A program made the translations under genes and the position numbers. From Nymphaea colorata (lineage: Eukaryota; Streptophyta; Magnoliopsida; Nymphaeales; Nymphaeaceae), in the NCBI RefSeq assembly GCF_008831285.2, contig NC_045139.1:17590354-17654353 (forward strand): DNA of 64,000 bases, in the 5' to 3' direction. Positions 11,213 to 23,640 of this stretch are shown piece after piece; position 1 is the stretch's first letter; each line of letters opens with the position of its first letter. Below the pieces are notes generated by a model. That model saw nothing but the letters and a program-made list of their open reading frames with translations. It ran no database searches and had not been told where the DNA came from.

Positions 11213-12962
11213 CTGCAACAGACAAAAGAAAGCTTCTTTACCTACAACCCAAATTCGAACTCCAAATTAGGGGATAAAGTTGTCAATTCATTTTTGCTAT
11301 CTTCGTTAGAAACAAGCCCTCGACAAGGAAAGTGAATTTAAGGAAACAAGAAGGGAGAAAGTGAACCAAATCTGAGCTAATGAAACAAAGAATTCGTTAA
11401 GATAATGTTCATATCACCTGGAATAAGTTTCTCATGATCGTTGACATATGATAAATAAAGGATAACCGAATATCCAAGCAAAATTCATCCTTTATCAATC
11501 TTATAATAAGATACAAGTAATAGACGACGATAACAATCACTGTGTCACACACTTGGGAACTTATTTAAGACATTGCATACCATGTGTATGTTCTGATTTC
11601 TCTGGATGAGAAGTTATTTTCCGAACTGTTTTCCCATAGACTATAATGTGTATATAATGTAAATGTTCTCAAAATGAGAAGTATTTCTGAACTCGTTTAC
11701 AGTTTAACCCCAAACTTCGCAAAAACATCCTTACCTAGGATTGCATAACATCGATTAGCCAATATACAACAGAAAGGCAAGTAAACATCCACGACAAGTT
11801 GATATGTCTTTAATTAAATGGCTCCAGGATAAGAGGTGCAATGGAGATATGAACTAGTTTTCTCGTGCATGATAAAGTATCCAACAAACTAGAAAATCCT
11901 GCTAAACCTAGAAGCAAGCACAAACAGTTCCAGAAGAAAAGAACATTTGAGTTGTCCCAATATGAACCATATCCTAACTTCTTTCCAATTTCTATAAAAT
12001 AATATGATTGTCTTAACCAAATCAACTAGAAGCAGGCACAACTAGTTATAGATAACAAGAATATCTTTGAGCTGAACTAGAATGAAATTGTATCCTAATA
12101 TTTTTTTCCAAATTTTCGTCAGTCTAGGTAGTTCATAGACAACAACTAGGGCATGCTCTCTCTCTCTCTCTCTCTCTCTCTTGAGAGAGAGAGAGAGAGA
12201 GAGAGAGAATGTTGTTAAGGATAACAACAGTTTTAAAGAATGATCTACCATAGAGATACAATGACTGGAAAATAAAGTCCAAATGCCACAAACTAATAAA
12301 GCCATAAGGAAAAATTCAAGCCAGAGAATAACCACCTCGGTGAAATTTGATTTCTAGATGACATAGCATGTGCTAACCAGCGGACAAGGATGACTTCTCC
12401 ACCAGAATTCACAAAAAAATTGAAGCAAAAAGTAGCAACAACCCTTGAGAGCACAATGAATGTTGCAGATTAAAATCGATAACATTAGACATTTACTAAT
12501 GCACTGGCATATTGTCTCCAACCATCAAAACCTCAAGCAAGCTCATCATGTCAACAACAACCTCCAATCAGTGTCATAGTAATCCCATTTGAAGTGGTGT
12601 GCACAAGTCCAGTTACTGGTTTATCCCATATAACTTGGTTCTTCCAGTCATAAGAAGGGAACTTCTGAGTCTAAGACATTACTAACGATTGGAGATTGGT
12701 AGTTAAGTAGGTTTTTTCCTCCTAGTGTAAATCAATTTACCCAAACTCACCCAATACATGGGAAAGAAGCATCTTATATTGAAGTTCGACCTGAAAAATT
12801 CTCACCATCTTCATCGGGTCCCACCCCAAGGTCTACCACTGCCAAGACAGTACACCACCCACATCTCGTATGAAACCTGTGGGTCTAGATTTTCATTCTT
12901 GCCAAAGACAACATGCAAAAATATGCTTCCCCACAGTGAGATTGAACAGCCAGAAAATGAAC

Positions 12963-13001
<39 letters not shown>

Positions 13002-14830
13002 TAATGTATGCTCTTCGAAAGGTTGCATATGATTACATATCTAGGTCGTCTTCTTTAATTACTAGGTACATCACGACTGTAAGAAAAAACTAGACCGTAG
13101 GAACTAATGAAATAGTATTGAAAATAACACCATGAAAAGACTAGTAAACTAGTAAACCTCATAGCCCAATGAGCCTCACAAAGCAAGCAACACAAAATTA
13201 GAGAACTTGAACTTCCCTATTATATGCTAACCTTACCTTCTGAAGTAATTATTGCTACACTGTGATATAGCAACAGGCACATATAAGATCTTTGTCAAAT
13301 TGAATTTTCCATAGTAGATAGTAAACAGAAAGTTCAGAAAAAGCGGAAGTTTCATAACCCTTCTATAGTATAAACCAAAAATGCAAATAGAGTATGGATA
13401 CGACTCAACAATGTGGACAGTGAAGATGCAGAAAGAGAGAAATAGGCAACCATCAAACCATCCTTCATAAGGGATTCAATTGATAGATTAAAAGATGAAA
13501 ACCAAAGGAAAACATGAGAAAGAACAAGAAAATGAGAAGATTATCAACACAAAAAATATAAACACTTTGAAATGTCTTAAGCAAATTGAGAGTTAAACTT
13601 TCACAAAAATCAACAACAAGTGCATTCATTTGAAGCTTTCAAAACATGACAACAACATTTTGTCCATTAACATTGTATTCTTGCTATGTATTTTTAATGC
13701 CAATCCTTAGAACTATAAGTTTGCATTCCATATTTAACAGCTCTAAGCTTAACTTAAACTTCACAGCTCACGTATGGAACCTTCCCAATGCACGGCTATT
13801 CTACAGTACTCTACTCCTCAATAGCCTTCGAACTTTCCATTCTGTCTTAGAGGCACTTTCACCTGATGCTTTTATCTCCACCCCATCATTGCAGCTACGT
13901 TACAATATGGGTGCATATATTCTTCGACAAGCTTTTTTTGCTAATAATTGCTCCAACATGTATGATGAAATATTTCCAAGGCAAACCTAAAAAGAACTGA
14001 AAAAAATCCCAGTTTCTATCACATAGAGGAGCTCATACAATCACATTCTTGAGGATAAACGCAGCCAACAAAAAACACAGTACAGATGCTTCTAAATACA
14101 AGATAACGACCGGAACAGAGTTTGTCTTTTCCTCACTCTCTCCGCCAATCGAGCTGCCATTACGTAGTCTATTTACCAAATTCTCCACATACACTGTCAT
14201 CATAACGAGGAACCAAGCATCGTTACCTTTTCCCTACTTCTACTACATTCCGGTGGTCTTTCACCAAATACTCCGCAAAAGCCATCATCCTAACCCCGAA
14301 ACGAGCATCAGTTACTACAGAAACACCTGATTCTAAACTCTCTACAAGAGCACTCAGCTATTAAAAGTAATTCCAGACGTTTTGTGCAAAAAGACGCACA
14401 GAAATCGCAATTACAAGGCAGCTAACAGATTATGCAACACAGAACTCCAGAAAAAGCTCGAGTCCATGGACCATCCTTCACAGCGATAGAAATTTTCTAG
14501 TGAACCCTTCAAAGAAAGCTCCAGAGAATGACAAAGAGCGAAAAAAGCGAAAACGACTAAACGATAAGCAGATCGACAGAAAGACAAGAAGATCGAACCT
14601 ATCCCTAAATTTCTTGTCGGCTACCAAATCGACTAAGAAGATGCTTAGATGCAAGCAATCGTTCCGCTACTGCAGATAACGAAACGCTAAGTCAATAGAA
14701 GCAGAAGTGGAAACTTTGGGAAAGCACGTAATGTTTTTCGCTTGGAAAGGGAAATGAATCCAGATTATTCACATCAGTAACAGGGAAAATCAAAGACGAA
14801 CAGGGACAAAAAAAAATTCAAAATTTCCCT
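11213..14830 (-). other. Large 5'-leader intron of the BPC gene
   Basis: On the minus strand, a CAG|GTGAGG donor at about 14830 lies just below the promoter, and a TTTTGTCTGTTGCAG acceptor at 11213 is followed by a 56 nt leader exon ending at the ATG (11156). This defines a likely intron of about 3.6 kb with no convincing gene on either strand. Short open frames inside it (for example 13646-13990 +) lack any family signature. Small extra leader exons cannot be excluded. Long leader introns are common in plant regulatory genes. It contains the CT/GA palindrome at 12155-12208. Confidence 0.6.
12155..12208. repeat. Perfect (CT)n-TTGA-(GA)n palindrome
   Basis: A CT run of about 26 bp switches at TTGA to a GA run of about 25 bp, giving an almost uninterrupted self-complementary hairpin of about 25 bp arms. 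It lies in the leader intron of the BPC gene and offers GA-repeat sites on both strands. Confidence 0.85.
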
Positions 14831-14879
14831 CACCTGGAGAGAAAGCCACGCGATTTTTCTTCCCTCCGGGATCGTCGTC

Positions 14880-14934
14880 CTCTCTCTTTCTCTTTCCTTT
14901 TCTCTCTCTCTCTTACTCCCTCCCCCCATTTATA
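14880..14934 (-). promoter_or_regulatory. BPC gene core promoter with GA-rich start region
   Basis: On the minus strand, TATAAATG (14934-14927) is followed by a GGGGGGAGGGAG and GAGAGAGAGA leader (about 14920-14880). Transcription would start near 14900 and the first non-coding exon would end at the CAG|GTGAGG donor at about 14830. GA-rich leaders are characteristic of BPC targets and of BPC genes themselves. Confidence 0.6.
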
Positions 14935-14939
14935 GTCCG

Positions 14940-17900
14940 GAGTGTGAAATGAGGCTGGTGACGGACACAGAGTCCACTAAAACGGATTTTTTCAGAAAAA
15001 GACTCTCTAATTATGTGAATTGACAATTACATGCCTCTCATCCCTATATTAACGTTTTGGTATCAATTTCCACGTTTTATGTTGCATTGAGCAAGGTTAA
15101 CAGCTTATAATAGTGAAATGAGTTCAAATAACGATATTTACCTTTTCTTCACTTCATGTCATCCGATTTTTTTTCCCGTTCTAAACATACCAACATAGTT
15201 TGATTAAATTAACTTCACCAAGTAAAAGCTGATAACCAATAAAATACAGGATTGAATTTGTTAGTAGCTATAAGATAAGCATTAATGCGTTAATAACTCA
15301 AAAAACCTTTGTTCAACCTTTTGTACACTTATTCTTATCTTTCTTTTGTTTTCCAATTTAGTTTAATCTAACCTTACAAACAGGGGTAATAATTTATACA
15401 TTTCTCGAGAACAGACAGAATAAATTCTTCAAGAGATTTACAAATGTCATGAGGCAAGATTTTGCTCAGGTGGTAAAAATTTCATTTTAAAATTCATTCA
15501 TGATTTCCATCGAAAAAAATTATTCATTTACGATTTAAATACCTTTAAGGAGCATAGGGTAGTTAATCAAGTTAGGGGTTTGTTTAAAATAGGCCACTAA
15601 TTCGATTTCAGAATGTGAGGACATTGGATATAGCATATCTATTTGATACTAAATTCAATCCAAATCTAAATATAATTCAAATCAGATGTTATTTCTTAAA
15701 TTTGAATCTCATCTCAATTCTTAAACGATAGTAACTTTTTTTTATATATATATCCATTTTTCTATAACGATTCAATTGAACATTGAATCCAAATGGTGCT
15801 TAGTGACATCCTTATTTTTTGATATTGATTTGCTTCAAATATCTGAGATCTTTCGTTTCTAATATGCACAGTGCAATCGTTCCATTAAATCTTTTATCTC
15901 TCACTTGCTCACTCTCTCTCTCTCTCTCTCTTTGATTTAATGTTCTCCCTTTAACTTATCATTAATTGGTTTTTATGTCAAACTAGATACTTAATAACCT
16001 CAAGTTGGATACTCAATACCATCGATCTCTTTAGATATAAAAAAATCATTCAAAGACATGCAAAAATACTCCCCAAGGGGTTTGACACAATGGTTGGGGC
16101 GGGGAGTTCTCATTTCGAATTTGTTTGACATAAATCCTTTATGCCCCAAACAAGGGGTCACTGATGTGCAAGGTGAAGCATGGCATGGGTGGTATCTTAA
16201 AGCACCAAAAGCATGCTTTATATCTTAGGAGAATAAGTGGTTGGTGGGTGTTTCGGCTTTCTTCTGGGCAGTAGAAAACCCTAATGATTTAGAAACACAT
16301 GAAAACTGGACTTAGCCTTTTTCTAATACATGGTCATTTTTATCAGTTATCAATTGAGCACATCGGTTGAATGTTAAACTCAATCTACCTACTTCGCGCC
16401 AATTGCCTGCTTTAGAGTTATTGGATTAAAGATCTTCAATAGGAATACACAAATTACACATGCATTTTGTAATAGTGTAGTCCCAAATGAAAAGGACATG
16501 GTATCCTTATATATAAAGATCATGACTTTGGAGATACTAAGATCTAAGATCCCAATATTCCATTTTATGTTGAATCAATCAAAACCCTTGGTGTTTCAAG
16601 TTAGCAATTGATGTAGAACTTTCAATTGGCAAAGAACATTTTGATTATATTTTTGTAAATAAACATGCGAATTGTTTGTAAGTCAAAAATAAGTTTGGAG
16701 CTGGAACTATATTTGACTTGCGATCCACTCAATATGAACCACTTGCTATGACAGTCTAGACAACATTACTTTTTATCTCACTCACTCACTTTGTGGCTTA
16801 ATACACTTTTTTTAATATTTACTCAAGGAAAACCACATTCAGCAAAACCCTCAAGGTCATACTCGCATGCATGCCTCTAAACTCTAACTTGTTTTGGGGT
16901 CTAGTTAGAAACACTCTTCAATTTTAAAATTAATTAGTAGCGCTTGCCACTGTTTGCAACTCAGAAAAATAACGCATTAGAACGTGACCGTGACTGTTGA
17001 ATTTGAATTTCAACCCCTTGGATGTGAACCACCTTGCCGCGTGATAGTCAATATATTTGTGAAAAGGGTGAAATATTGTTGCAGCCACTCGCGTCTTTAT
17101 CAATACTCTTAACCATTAATTTATGTGGATTTACTGACAATATTGTCATTTACCTCATAATAGCCATAAGAAACACACAACAAGGATATTGGAAGCAATA
17201 TTTTGAAGGGTAGTGGTAAATGAGATGATTCATACCGATAGGGTGATGACTATGAGATTTGAATTTGATTGCTTTCTTTAATTGCCAGAGGGCCAGCCAA
17301 TTGCACCTTCCTCTTTGGAACTAAACTTTGATGCAAATGTTATATATAATTCAGACTCAAACCGCGGACTTTCATTGCCCTAGGAAAACGTGCCTCCCCA
17401 ATTTATCAACAGATAAAAAGCCCTAGCAAATTATATTTTTGCGAAATGCAAACTATAACGATAAATAACTAAAAAAGTGTGAATTTTAACTCAAGGTAAA
17501 AAGTTCACATCATTTTACTGTTAAAGGTCTTGACTTTAGTTAGATCTCTGTTGCATCAAGCTTCACGCCACATTGAGTTATTGAATTTAATCGCAAAATT
17601 TAACCACGGTAACATCGAATTAGTTAAAATCATCAAAATTGAAAGACAAACTCAGTAATTTAACCACAGTAATCACATTAACAAGAAGAATGAACAACAG
17701 TAAGAGTGTCTTGATAAACTGGCATTCCTATGATTAGAAAACACATTCGAACATACATTTAAGAAGGTTAAGTCCAAGTTTCATTACGCATTCGGCAAAT
17801 AAACACACGCACAAACACACACACACATACACATGCAACAGCTCGCCAACGCTTGGCGACGAAACAAAAAGGCTTAATTTCGCGCCCAAACTCTTATGGG

Positions 17901-18240
17901 ACCGCCCAGAACTTGGCTCACCCAGATGCTTGGCTTCCTCCTCTCCTTGACCGAGCCATCCCCACAAGAACAGACCCAGTGGGCGAGCCATTTCAGTGCA
18001 CCCAATCCTCGCCGGGAAGCACACCCAAAGGACAAAATCACAAGAGAAAGCAGAGAGCGTTAAAAATCGCCGTATTCCATTATGACGCTAAGCGAAAGAG
18101 AAGGCCAAATCTCTCAAAGCCCTCGGCCAATGGGGAAACGGATAGATACTTCGAAGGAGGCATATTGGACGGCCGAGATGGAGCCAGGTGTACGGCGTAG
18201 GATGTACGAGAGGGAGGGCGCGATCCGTGTGAGGTGAGAA
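14940..18240. other. Intergenic stretch, AT-rich
   Basis: About 3.3 kb between the BPC promoter and the histone H1 promoter. No supported gene. It holds a short CT run at 15910-15932 and a stretch at 16080-16200 with weak resemblance to tRNA-derived SINE boxes (not called). The last 400 bp become GC-richer towards the H1 promoter. Confidence 0.6.
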
Positions 18241-18244
18241 CCAG

Positions 18245-18252
18245 CCAATGAG
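18245..18252 (+). promoter_or_regulatory. CCAAT box upstream of histone H1
   Basis: AGCCAATGAG lies about 150 bp before the H1 start codon, the usual position for CCAAT elements in histone promoters. No perfect TATA is seen; TACTTAAAC at 18281-18289 is a weak candidate. Confidence 0.45.
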
Positions 18253-18395
18253 GAGTCGCCTCCCTCCTCCCCTGCTTCGTACTTAAACCCCCGTCTTCCT
18301 GATGCTCGGTGTCAGCGAATCGGAATTTCGGAGTTCGTTGTTCTCTCCGAGTCGTGTTCGTGTCGCTTTTCGGGTTTTTGCTTTCTCCGTTGCAA

Positions 18396-19582
18396 ATGTC
18401 TGAGGTCGAAGCTCCGGCGGTTGAGCCCGAGGCCCCGGCGGCCGAGGCTGCGGCTCCTGAGCCTGCTCCTGCTCCTGCTCCGGTGGCGGAACCGGTGGCT
18501 GATAAGCCCGTGAAGGAAAAGAAGGCCAGGGCGCCGAGGGAGAAGAAGCCCAGGGAGCCTAAGTCGGCTCCGTCTCATCCTCCTTACTTCCAGGTTTGTG
18601 CCTAATATTTGAGGTTGATCAGTTTTTCTGATTGAGATTGTGGCGTAGTGTTTTTTCAGTTGATCTTCTCTCAGCCGGCAAATTTTATGTTATTTTGATG
18701 TTTGTTCGTCTTTTTTTTCGGAGGTCGAATGATGTTTATTGTGCTTTTCTCGGTTTTCTTTATAAATGAATGGTGTTTTTTGGGACTTTTTTTTTTCTTG
18801 AATTGGCACCGACTTTGCTGAAATTCGATTGGTTTTCTGGGAGATAATGATCCGGCAAGCATCGCTGCTTATCGTGACCAATTTGTTTTTCTTTTGGTGC
18901 CATAATTTCGATCCTTTGCGAAGAAATTTCTTTCTTTGACGTGATTTTAGTCACTTTCTTCCATTTGTAGTTGTAAGGATATACAGTATGATGTTGCCTT
19001 TTGAATGTTGATCTTCTGTTATTTTTCTTCCCATCTCTGTTTGAAGCTTATCATCTTTAAATTTGTTCTTAAAATTTGGTCTATTTCTAGACCCTGTTTT
19101 AGTATTTAAAGAGCGATCGTGGTAGTAATTCTGATCTTTACTGTTTTTGTGTTTTACAGATGATCAAGGAAGCCATCACCGCTCTGCACGAGAAAAGTGG
19201 CTCGAGCGCCCACGCGATCGCCAAGTACATGGAGTCGAAGCACAAGGCAGTACTTCCAGAGAACTACAAAAAGAAGCTCGCCCTGCAACTCAAGAACGCA
19301 GCGGCCAAGGGCAAGCTCGTGAAGGTCAAGGCCTCCTTCAAGCTGGCCGAGGCTCCCAAGAAGAAGCCAGCCACCGCCCCGGCCAAGAGACTTACGAAGC
19401 CAGTCGCCGCCGCTAAGCCCAAGAAGACGACGACCAAGAAGCAGGCTCCCGCGGCGTCGGCTAAGCCGGCTAAGAAACCCCCCGCGAAGAAGGCACCTAA
19501 GAAGAAGGCCGCCGCTCCGAAGCCCAAGTCCATCAAGACCGCCAAGTCTCCGGCCCCAAAGAAGGCCAAAAAAGCCGCCTGA
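18396..19582 (+). CDS. Linker histone H1
   Basis: Two exons, 18396-18593 and 19160-19582, encode 206 aa. The protein binds linker DNA at the nucleosome entry/exit and compacts chromatin. The N-terminal tail (1-55) is Pro/Ala/Glu-rich and turns basic (KEKKARAPREKKPREPK). The winged-helix globular domain begins at SHPPYFQ and continues across the intron as MIKEAITALHEKSGSSAHAI and YMESKHK to about residue 130. The C-terminal tail is Lys/Ala/Pro-rich, with AKPKK and APKKKA repeats, ending AKKAA. The intron inside the globular domain, right after HPPYFQ, is a position typical of plant H1 genes. The start is the first ATG in good context (gcaaATGtc); the open frame extends upstream to 18309 but that part lacks H1 character. 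Codon use is strongly GC-rich at third positions compared with the flanks. Confidence 0.97.
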
Positions 19583-21243
19583 TCGCCATAGAAAATTATA
19601 GATCTTGCATGAGTTGGATAAATTTCGACGACATCCAGAAGTTGTAACCCGGTCTTTTTGGTCTCTTGTTCTTCGACCTTGTAAATTCTCAGGTCCTTTT
19701 TTTCTCTCTTCTGTGAAAATTGAATGAGCGGTCTGATCTTTGATGTTATCACCATCCTGCCTGTGTTGTTTCTTCTTCTCTGGGTGGTGGATGCGAACTG
19801 CGTTTGTGAAAAGGGCCAAAACCGCTAGCTAACTCTAAAACGGGCCTCATGTTTCGGAGATTCTAACTGGTTTGGCTGTTTCCCGATTTCGTCAGAAAGC
19901 GCTCATCTCACATTCCAAGTTGTTTATTTTCCAATCCGGTTGGTCTTTCTATGTCAGCGGTTCAATGGTGGGAGTTGTTATCCTGTCGTTGGATCAAATG
20001 ACGGGTGCGTCTTAGGGTGGGGGAGGCCGGATTCTGAAACCAGGGGCGAGAGAGGGTTCTATTTTAGCCATGGCTGGCGCTTGTGAAAATTCTGCGGAAG
20101 ATTTTGGTGGTAAAACGCCTGCCTTATTAAATGTTATCTTCTTTGAACTTTCTAATGTGGAGTATTTTTGTTAGGGTGCGTTATTCCTATCCGCATAGGC
20201 AAGTTGGAGGCGGAGGACACAAATCATTTCAGTGCTTTGGCAATATTGAAATTGTTGATATGCTGGGTGGAGACAAATCGTGTCAGTGCTTTGGCAATGG
20301 AGCTAATGAAAGAAAGAGAGATATTTTTGGTTGATGAATAGGTTGTGGACAGTGTTGGAGTCAGCAATTTGGCCATCGTTTCAAATTTTAAGGGTATTTG
20401 GTACACTTTGGATTTGAGATCCATAGTTGAGATCTCAATTTCATGGGTTCAAGATCAGACAACTCATCATCCTTTCATTCAATCTTCAATCAATGGTTTT
20501 TAACTTCAGTTTGTTTAAATTGAGAATCTCTCAAACCACACTATTGTAGGTGGTTGTGGAAAAGAAAATCAAAGGGCATAACAACTGAGATTTGAACTAG
20601 TGACCCGCTGCTTAGAATCACCATGTCACTCTCTTTGGTCCTGCTGTGTCATCCTTTATTCAATTGATGAGAGATAGAGATATTTAATGTTGTCCTAGAG
20701 AAGGAGTGTTGCGTCTCTTTCTTTCATGGCTTGTTTTTCTTGTAACTATTTCTCTCTCTTCCATTATTACTTGCGTTCTTCACTTTGTAATACTGACGTC
20801 AAAACACAAAGCTAGTGTTGGATAAACATTTTAATCTCTTGAATTCATGGCGGGTTTCAAGGAACACGTCTTGTGCCAAATTTGCTCTTGAATTTGAAGC
20901 ACATTGAACTTCTTCCTTGTACATGCATATGTGTATGCAAGATAGCAGAATATGTTAACACAGCACTGAATTAAGGGCAGATTAACAGATGGTGAAAAAA
21001 GAAAATCGAGAACTTTCAAAGCCTGTTCTGAATTGTAACCAATAAAATGATAAACAAGTATTGAACATTGAAAAATAAACAAGAACTTCACAGGACTTCA
21101 GAGGCAATGTCATGAAGCAGAGAACTTTGCTTCAAGACCTATGATCATGACTCTGTGACAAAAAGGTTGCGAAGTGTTACGCCTGAAGTGTTGTAGGCAT
21201 CAGCTGACCTTGAGGCGATGGCCATAAATTGGGAAAGACGCGT
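19583..21243. other. Convergent intergenic stretch between H1 and the TMEM42-like gene
   Basis: The 3' ends of the two genes face each other here. A short direct repeat of about 30 bp (trtcagtgctttggcaat) occurs at about 20228-20250 and 20278-20300. No gene is supported. Confidence 0.6.
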
Positions 21244-22780
21244 TCAGTCTGAGCTCACCTTCTTTTCTATGCTCGATTTGCTCATGACAAACACCCCAAG
21301 GAGAATAAGAAAGGCACCAAGAAACCACTGCAGAGATCAATAGCAATCAACATCAATAAATATATATGCATGTTATTAAGAAGATTCACCCCAATAGCTC
21401 AATATCAGATGGCACACAGTTGCAAATGAATTAAAATGGGCTACCTGGGAAGATAGTGGCTCCCTGAAAAGAATAAAGCCTGATATACCGGAAGCAAGGA
21501 AGTTTGTGGCGAAGTTTGTGACAGTAGCCTGTAGTGATGACAGCAGCTTGAGGCTGTTGACATGGCAGCCCCACATGACCATGTTGCAGGATATGACCAG
21601 GCCATACTTTAAGAAGTGCCACCTCCAATGAAGCTGCAGAAAGGAATAGGAGAAAATAGTTGCTTTCAGTTGACATGATAAAAAGCACACCCGGCAACAG
21701 TGAAGAATGAATGACTTGTTGCAGATAATGACTTGCTCTAGGATGCACTGGTTCAATCGCTTCAGACCACTGTAGCCACAATCAAGTGGAATTGAAGCAG
21801 CTGAATGGATCTTAGTTTCCTCAATTCAGCAGCAAACTCGAATAGTCCACAAAAAGCACCATCTGAGAGGATAACTTACTAAAGGTTGAGGGTTGAGCAG
21901 GTCTATCGACGTCCTGCAGATGTTGATTGCTTGGTGTGCAACAGAGGTTCCATAACAGACTCAACCTCTTGTTGATGAATTCGCAAGCGTAAAATGAATT
22001 AGTTCGAAAGAGAAAATCTCCCTAGAAGCCATGAATTAGAGAGGAAGACCATGGACTGTGACCAAACGGCAGAAACATATTTTCACAGTAAGGACACTGT
22101 CTCCTTTCATCCAGTGGATATATTCAGCGATGCCAGTTTTTATAAACTTGGATCCATGCTTAGAAAATGTTCACAGAAAATAGTGAATTTATATGTCAAC
22201 AATCTAATCATATTGTTTCGGGCATCGCTTTGGTGGCAGCCAATACTGTTAATCAATATCAGATTACTATTACCTGTCAGATGACTATTACAACGATTCA
22301 TAAGGCTAAAAATCAGTCAATATGATCGACATGCAGATGAATTCAACAATCCCCACTATGCTAAAATTTGGGCATTTGATACAAGTTCCAGAAATCAGAC
22401 AATCCATACGTCCAAATCTCGGCTTCCTCCCGCACTTTTACATAATATTAGGCACAATTTTCTGCTGCCCATCCTCTGGAGAAAACCGAAAAAACAAGAA
22501 GCTAGGGGAAAATGGCCGATCAGCAGATCAAATTCCTATAATTAGCGTTGAATTTGTACGCATACGCCGCCCTGATTAGTTGGTTTCCTCAAGCACTAGA
22601 CAAACTAACGAAACATTATAAATAGTAAAACTGAACAAAATCAAAATAAAAAAGCCGGATAAAGGGAGAGAAGGGCGATGTTCTTACCGAGGAAGGGAAA
22701 GATTTGGCAGAAACAGCAGCGAGAGCAGCACAGATGCCAGCAAAGACAGCCCACGCGTACCCTCTCCTTTTTCCCTCCAT
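21244..22780 (-). CDS. Small multi-pass membrane protein, TMEM42/EamA-like
   Basis: Three exons on the minus strand, 22688-22780, 21445-21633 and 21244-21327, encode 121 aa, with donors TCG|GTAAGA and CAG|GTAGCC and acceptors CTGCAG. The protein is almost entirely hydrophobic helices: residues 8-26 (YAWAVFAGICAALAAVSAK), 40-60 (KYGLVISCNMVMWG), 66-90 (SSLQATVTNFATNFLASGIS) and 95-112 (WFLGAFLILLGVFVMS). It ends in a charged KSSIEKKVSSD tail. The ATVTNFATNF segment and LFREPLSSQWFLGA are typical of the half-size EamA/drug-metabolite-transporter relatives known as TMEM42. The substrate and membrane are unknown; transport is an inference from the fold. The start at 22780 is the only ATG that gives the family N-terminus MEGKRRGYAWA. 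Confidence 0.85.
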
Positions 22781-23523
22781 TTCATCTCTGAGGAAGATCC
22801 TTGGCTTGCGATCCGCGACTCCCCCGGAAGGAACAACATCAGTACTGTGAGTGGAACAAACGGGTCAAACATTCATCGTCCTGACCCGAAACCGCGTTCC
22901 TACTTTTAAGACTGGATCCCATGTCCGATCCAGAAATAACTTGGGATAATGGGACCTATGGGGGATCTAAACCGACCATGGACATATCCTAGTCACCATT
23001 TTACGGTTAGCGAGAGATCGAGACAATCATTGACTGGTTCTATTTTATAAAATATTTAGAACATTTTATTGAAATTTCATGTATTTCAAATTACTGCACC
23101 AGTATTTTAATAATTACATAAAACTATGAACCGACCGTCTAAGTTGACCGGTTCCGAAGCGGTCGGTCAAACGTGGACTGGGGCCCGGGGAGGGGGAGTG
23201 GGTCAGGACCGAGCCCGGCCCAGAAGGTTGTTTTTTGTGAGAGAAAGAAAGCACACACGGGAACAAACACAAAAGCACAAGTAACGAAAGAGATGACTTC
23301 TTTGTTCTTTCCCGAACCGATCGCTTCGTAAAACAGAAACAGTGGCGCTTGGGGACGGGGACGCTGTCCAGCGTGGCGATCCGGGTGTTTGGTTGATTGA
23401 CCAATCAGGGTGGAGAAAAAGGAGGCACACGGATTCTGTGCTTCCTTTGGCCTTTTTCCTTCCTTCCCACCAAGGAGTCTTCGGAAAAGAAGCGCCGCCT
23501 CGGCCTCTTTCCCAACCGCCGAG
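22781..23523. promoter_or_regulatory. Divergent promoter region between the TMEM42-like and H3.3 genes
   Basis: The two genes are transcribed away from each other, with about 740 bp between the TMEM42-like start codon and the H3.3 TATA box. A CCAAT box lies at 23401-23405 within gaccaatcag, about 120 bp before the H3.3 TATA. The interval is GC-rich near 23150-23220 (ggggcccggggagg). Shared control is possible but not shown by the sequence. Confidence 0.5.
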
Positions 23524-23531
23524 TATAAATA
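23524..23531 (+). promoter_or_regulatory. TATA box of the H3.3 gene
   Basis: TATAAATA, with transcription likely starting near 23555 in a pyrimidine-rich leader (ctctctctatccttctcgcag). Confidence 0.75.
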
Positions 23532-23640
23532 GCATCAAGGACAGACCTGGTTAAACTTTTCTCGACCTTCTCTTTGTGGGTGATTGGTGGTTGGATTCTC
23601 CGCTCCCTCTTGTCTCCCTCTCTCTCTATCCTTCTCGCAG

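Noticed and set aside
13646-13990. 114-codon open frame on the plus strand inside the BPC leader intron
   Set aside because: No family signature, AT-rich codons, and it lies antisense within a well-supported intron.
16080-16200. Possible tRNA-derived SINE
   Set aside because: Only weak A-box-like and B-box-like words; no poly(A) tail or target duplication.
17853-18200. 115-codon open frame upstream of histone H1
   Set aside because: It overlaps the H1 promoter region, has a composition-driven open frame and resembles no protein.
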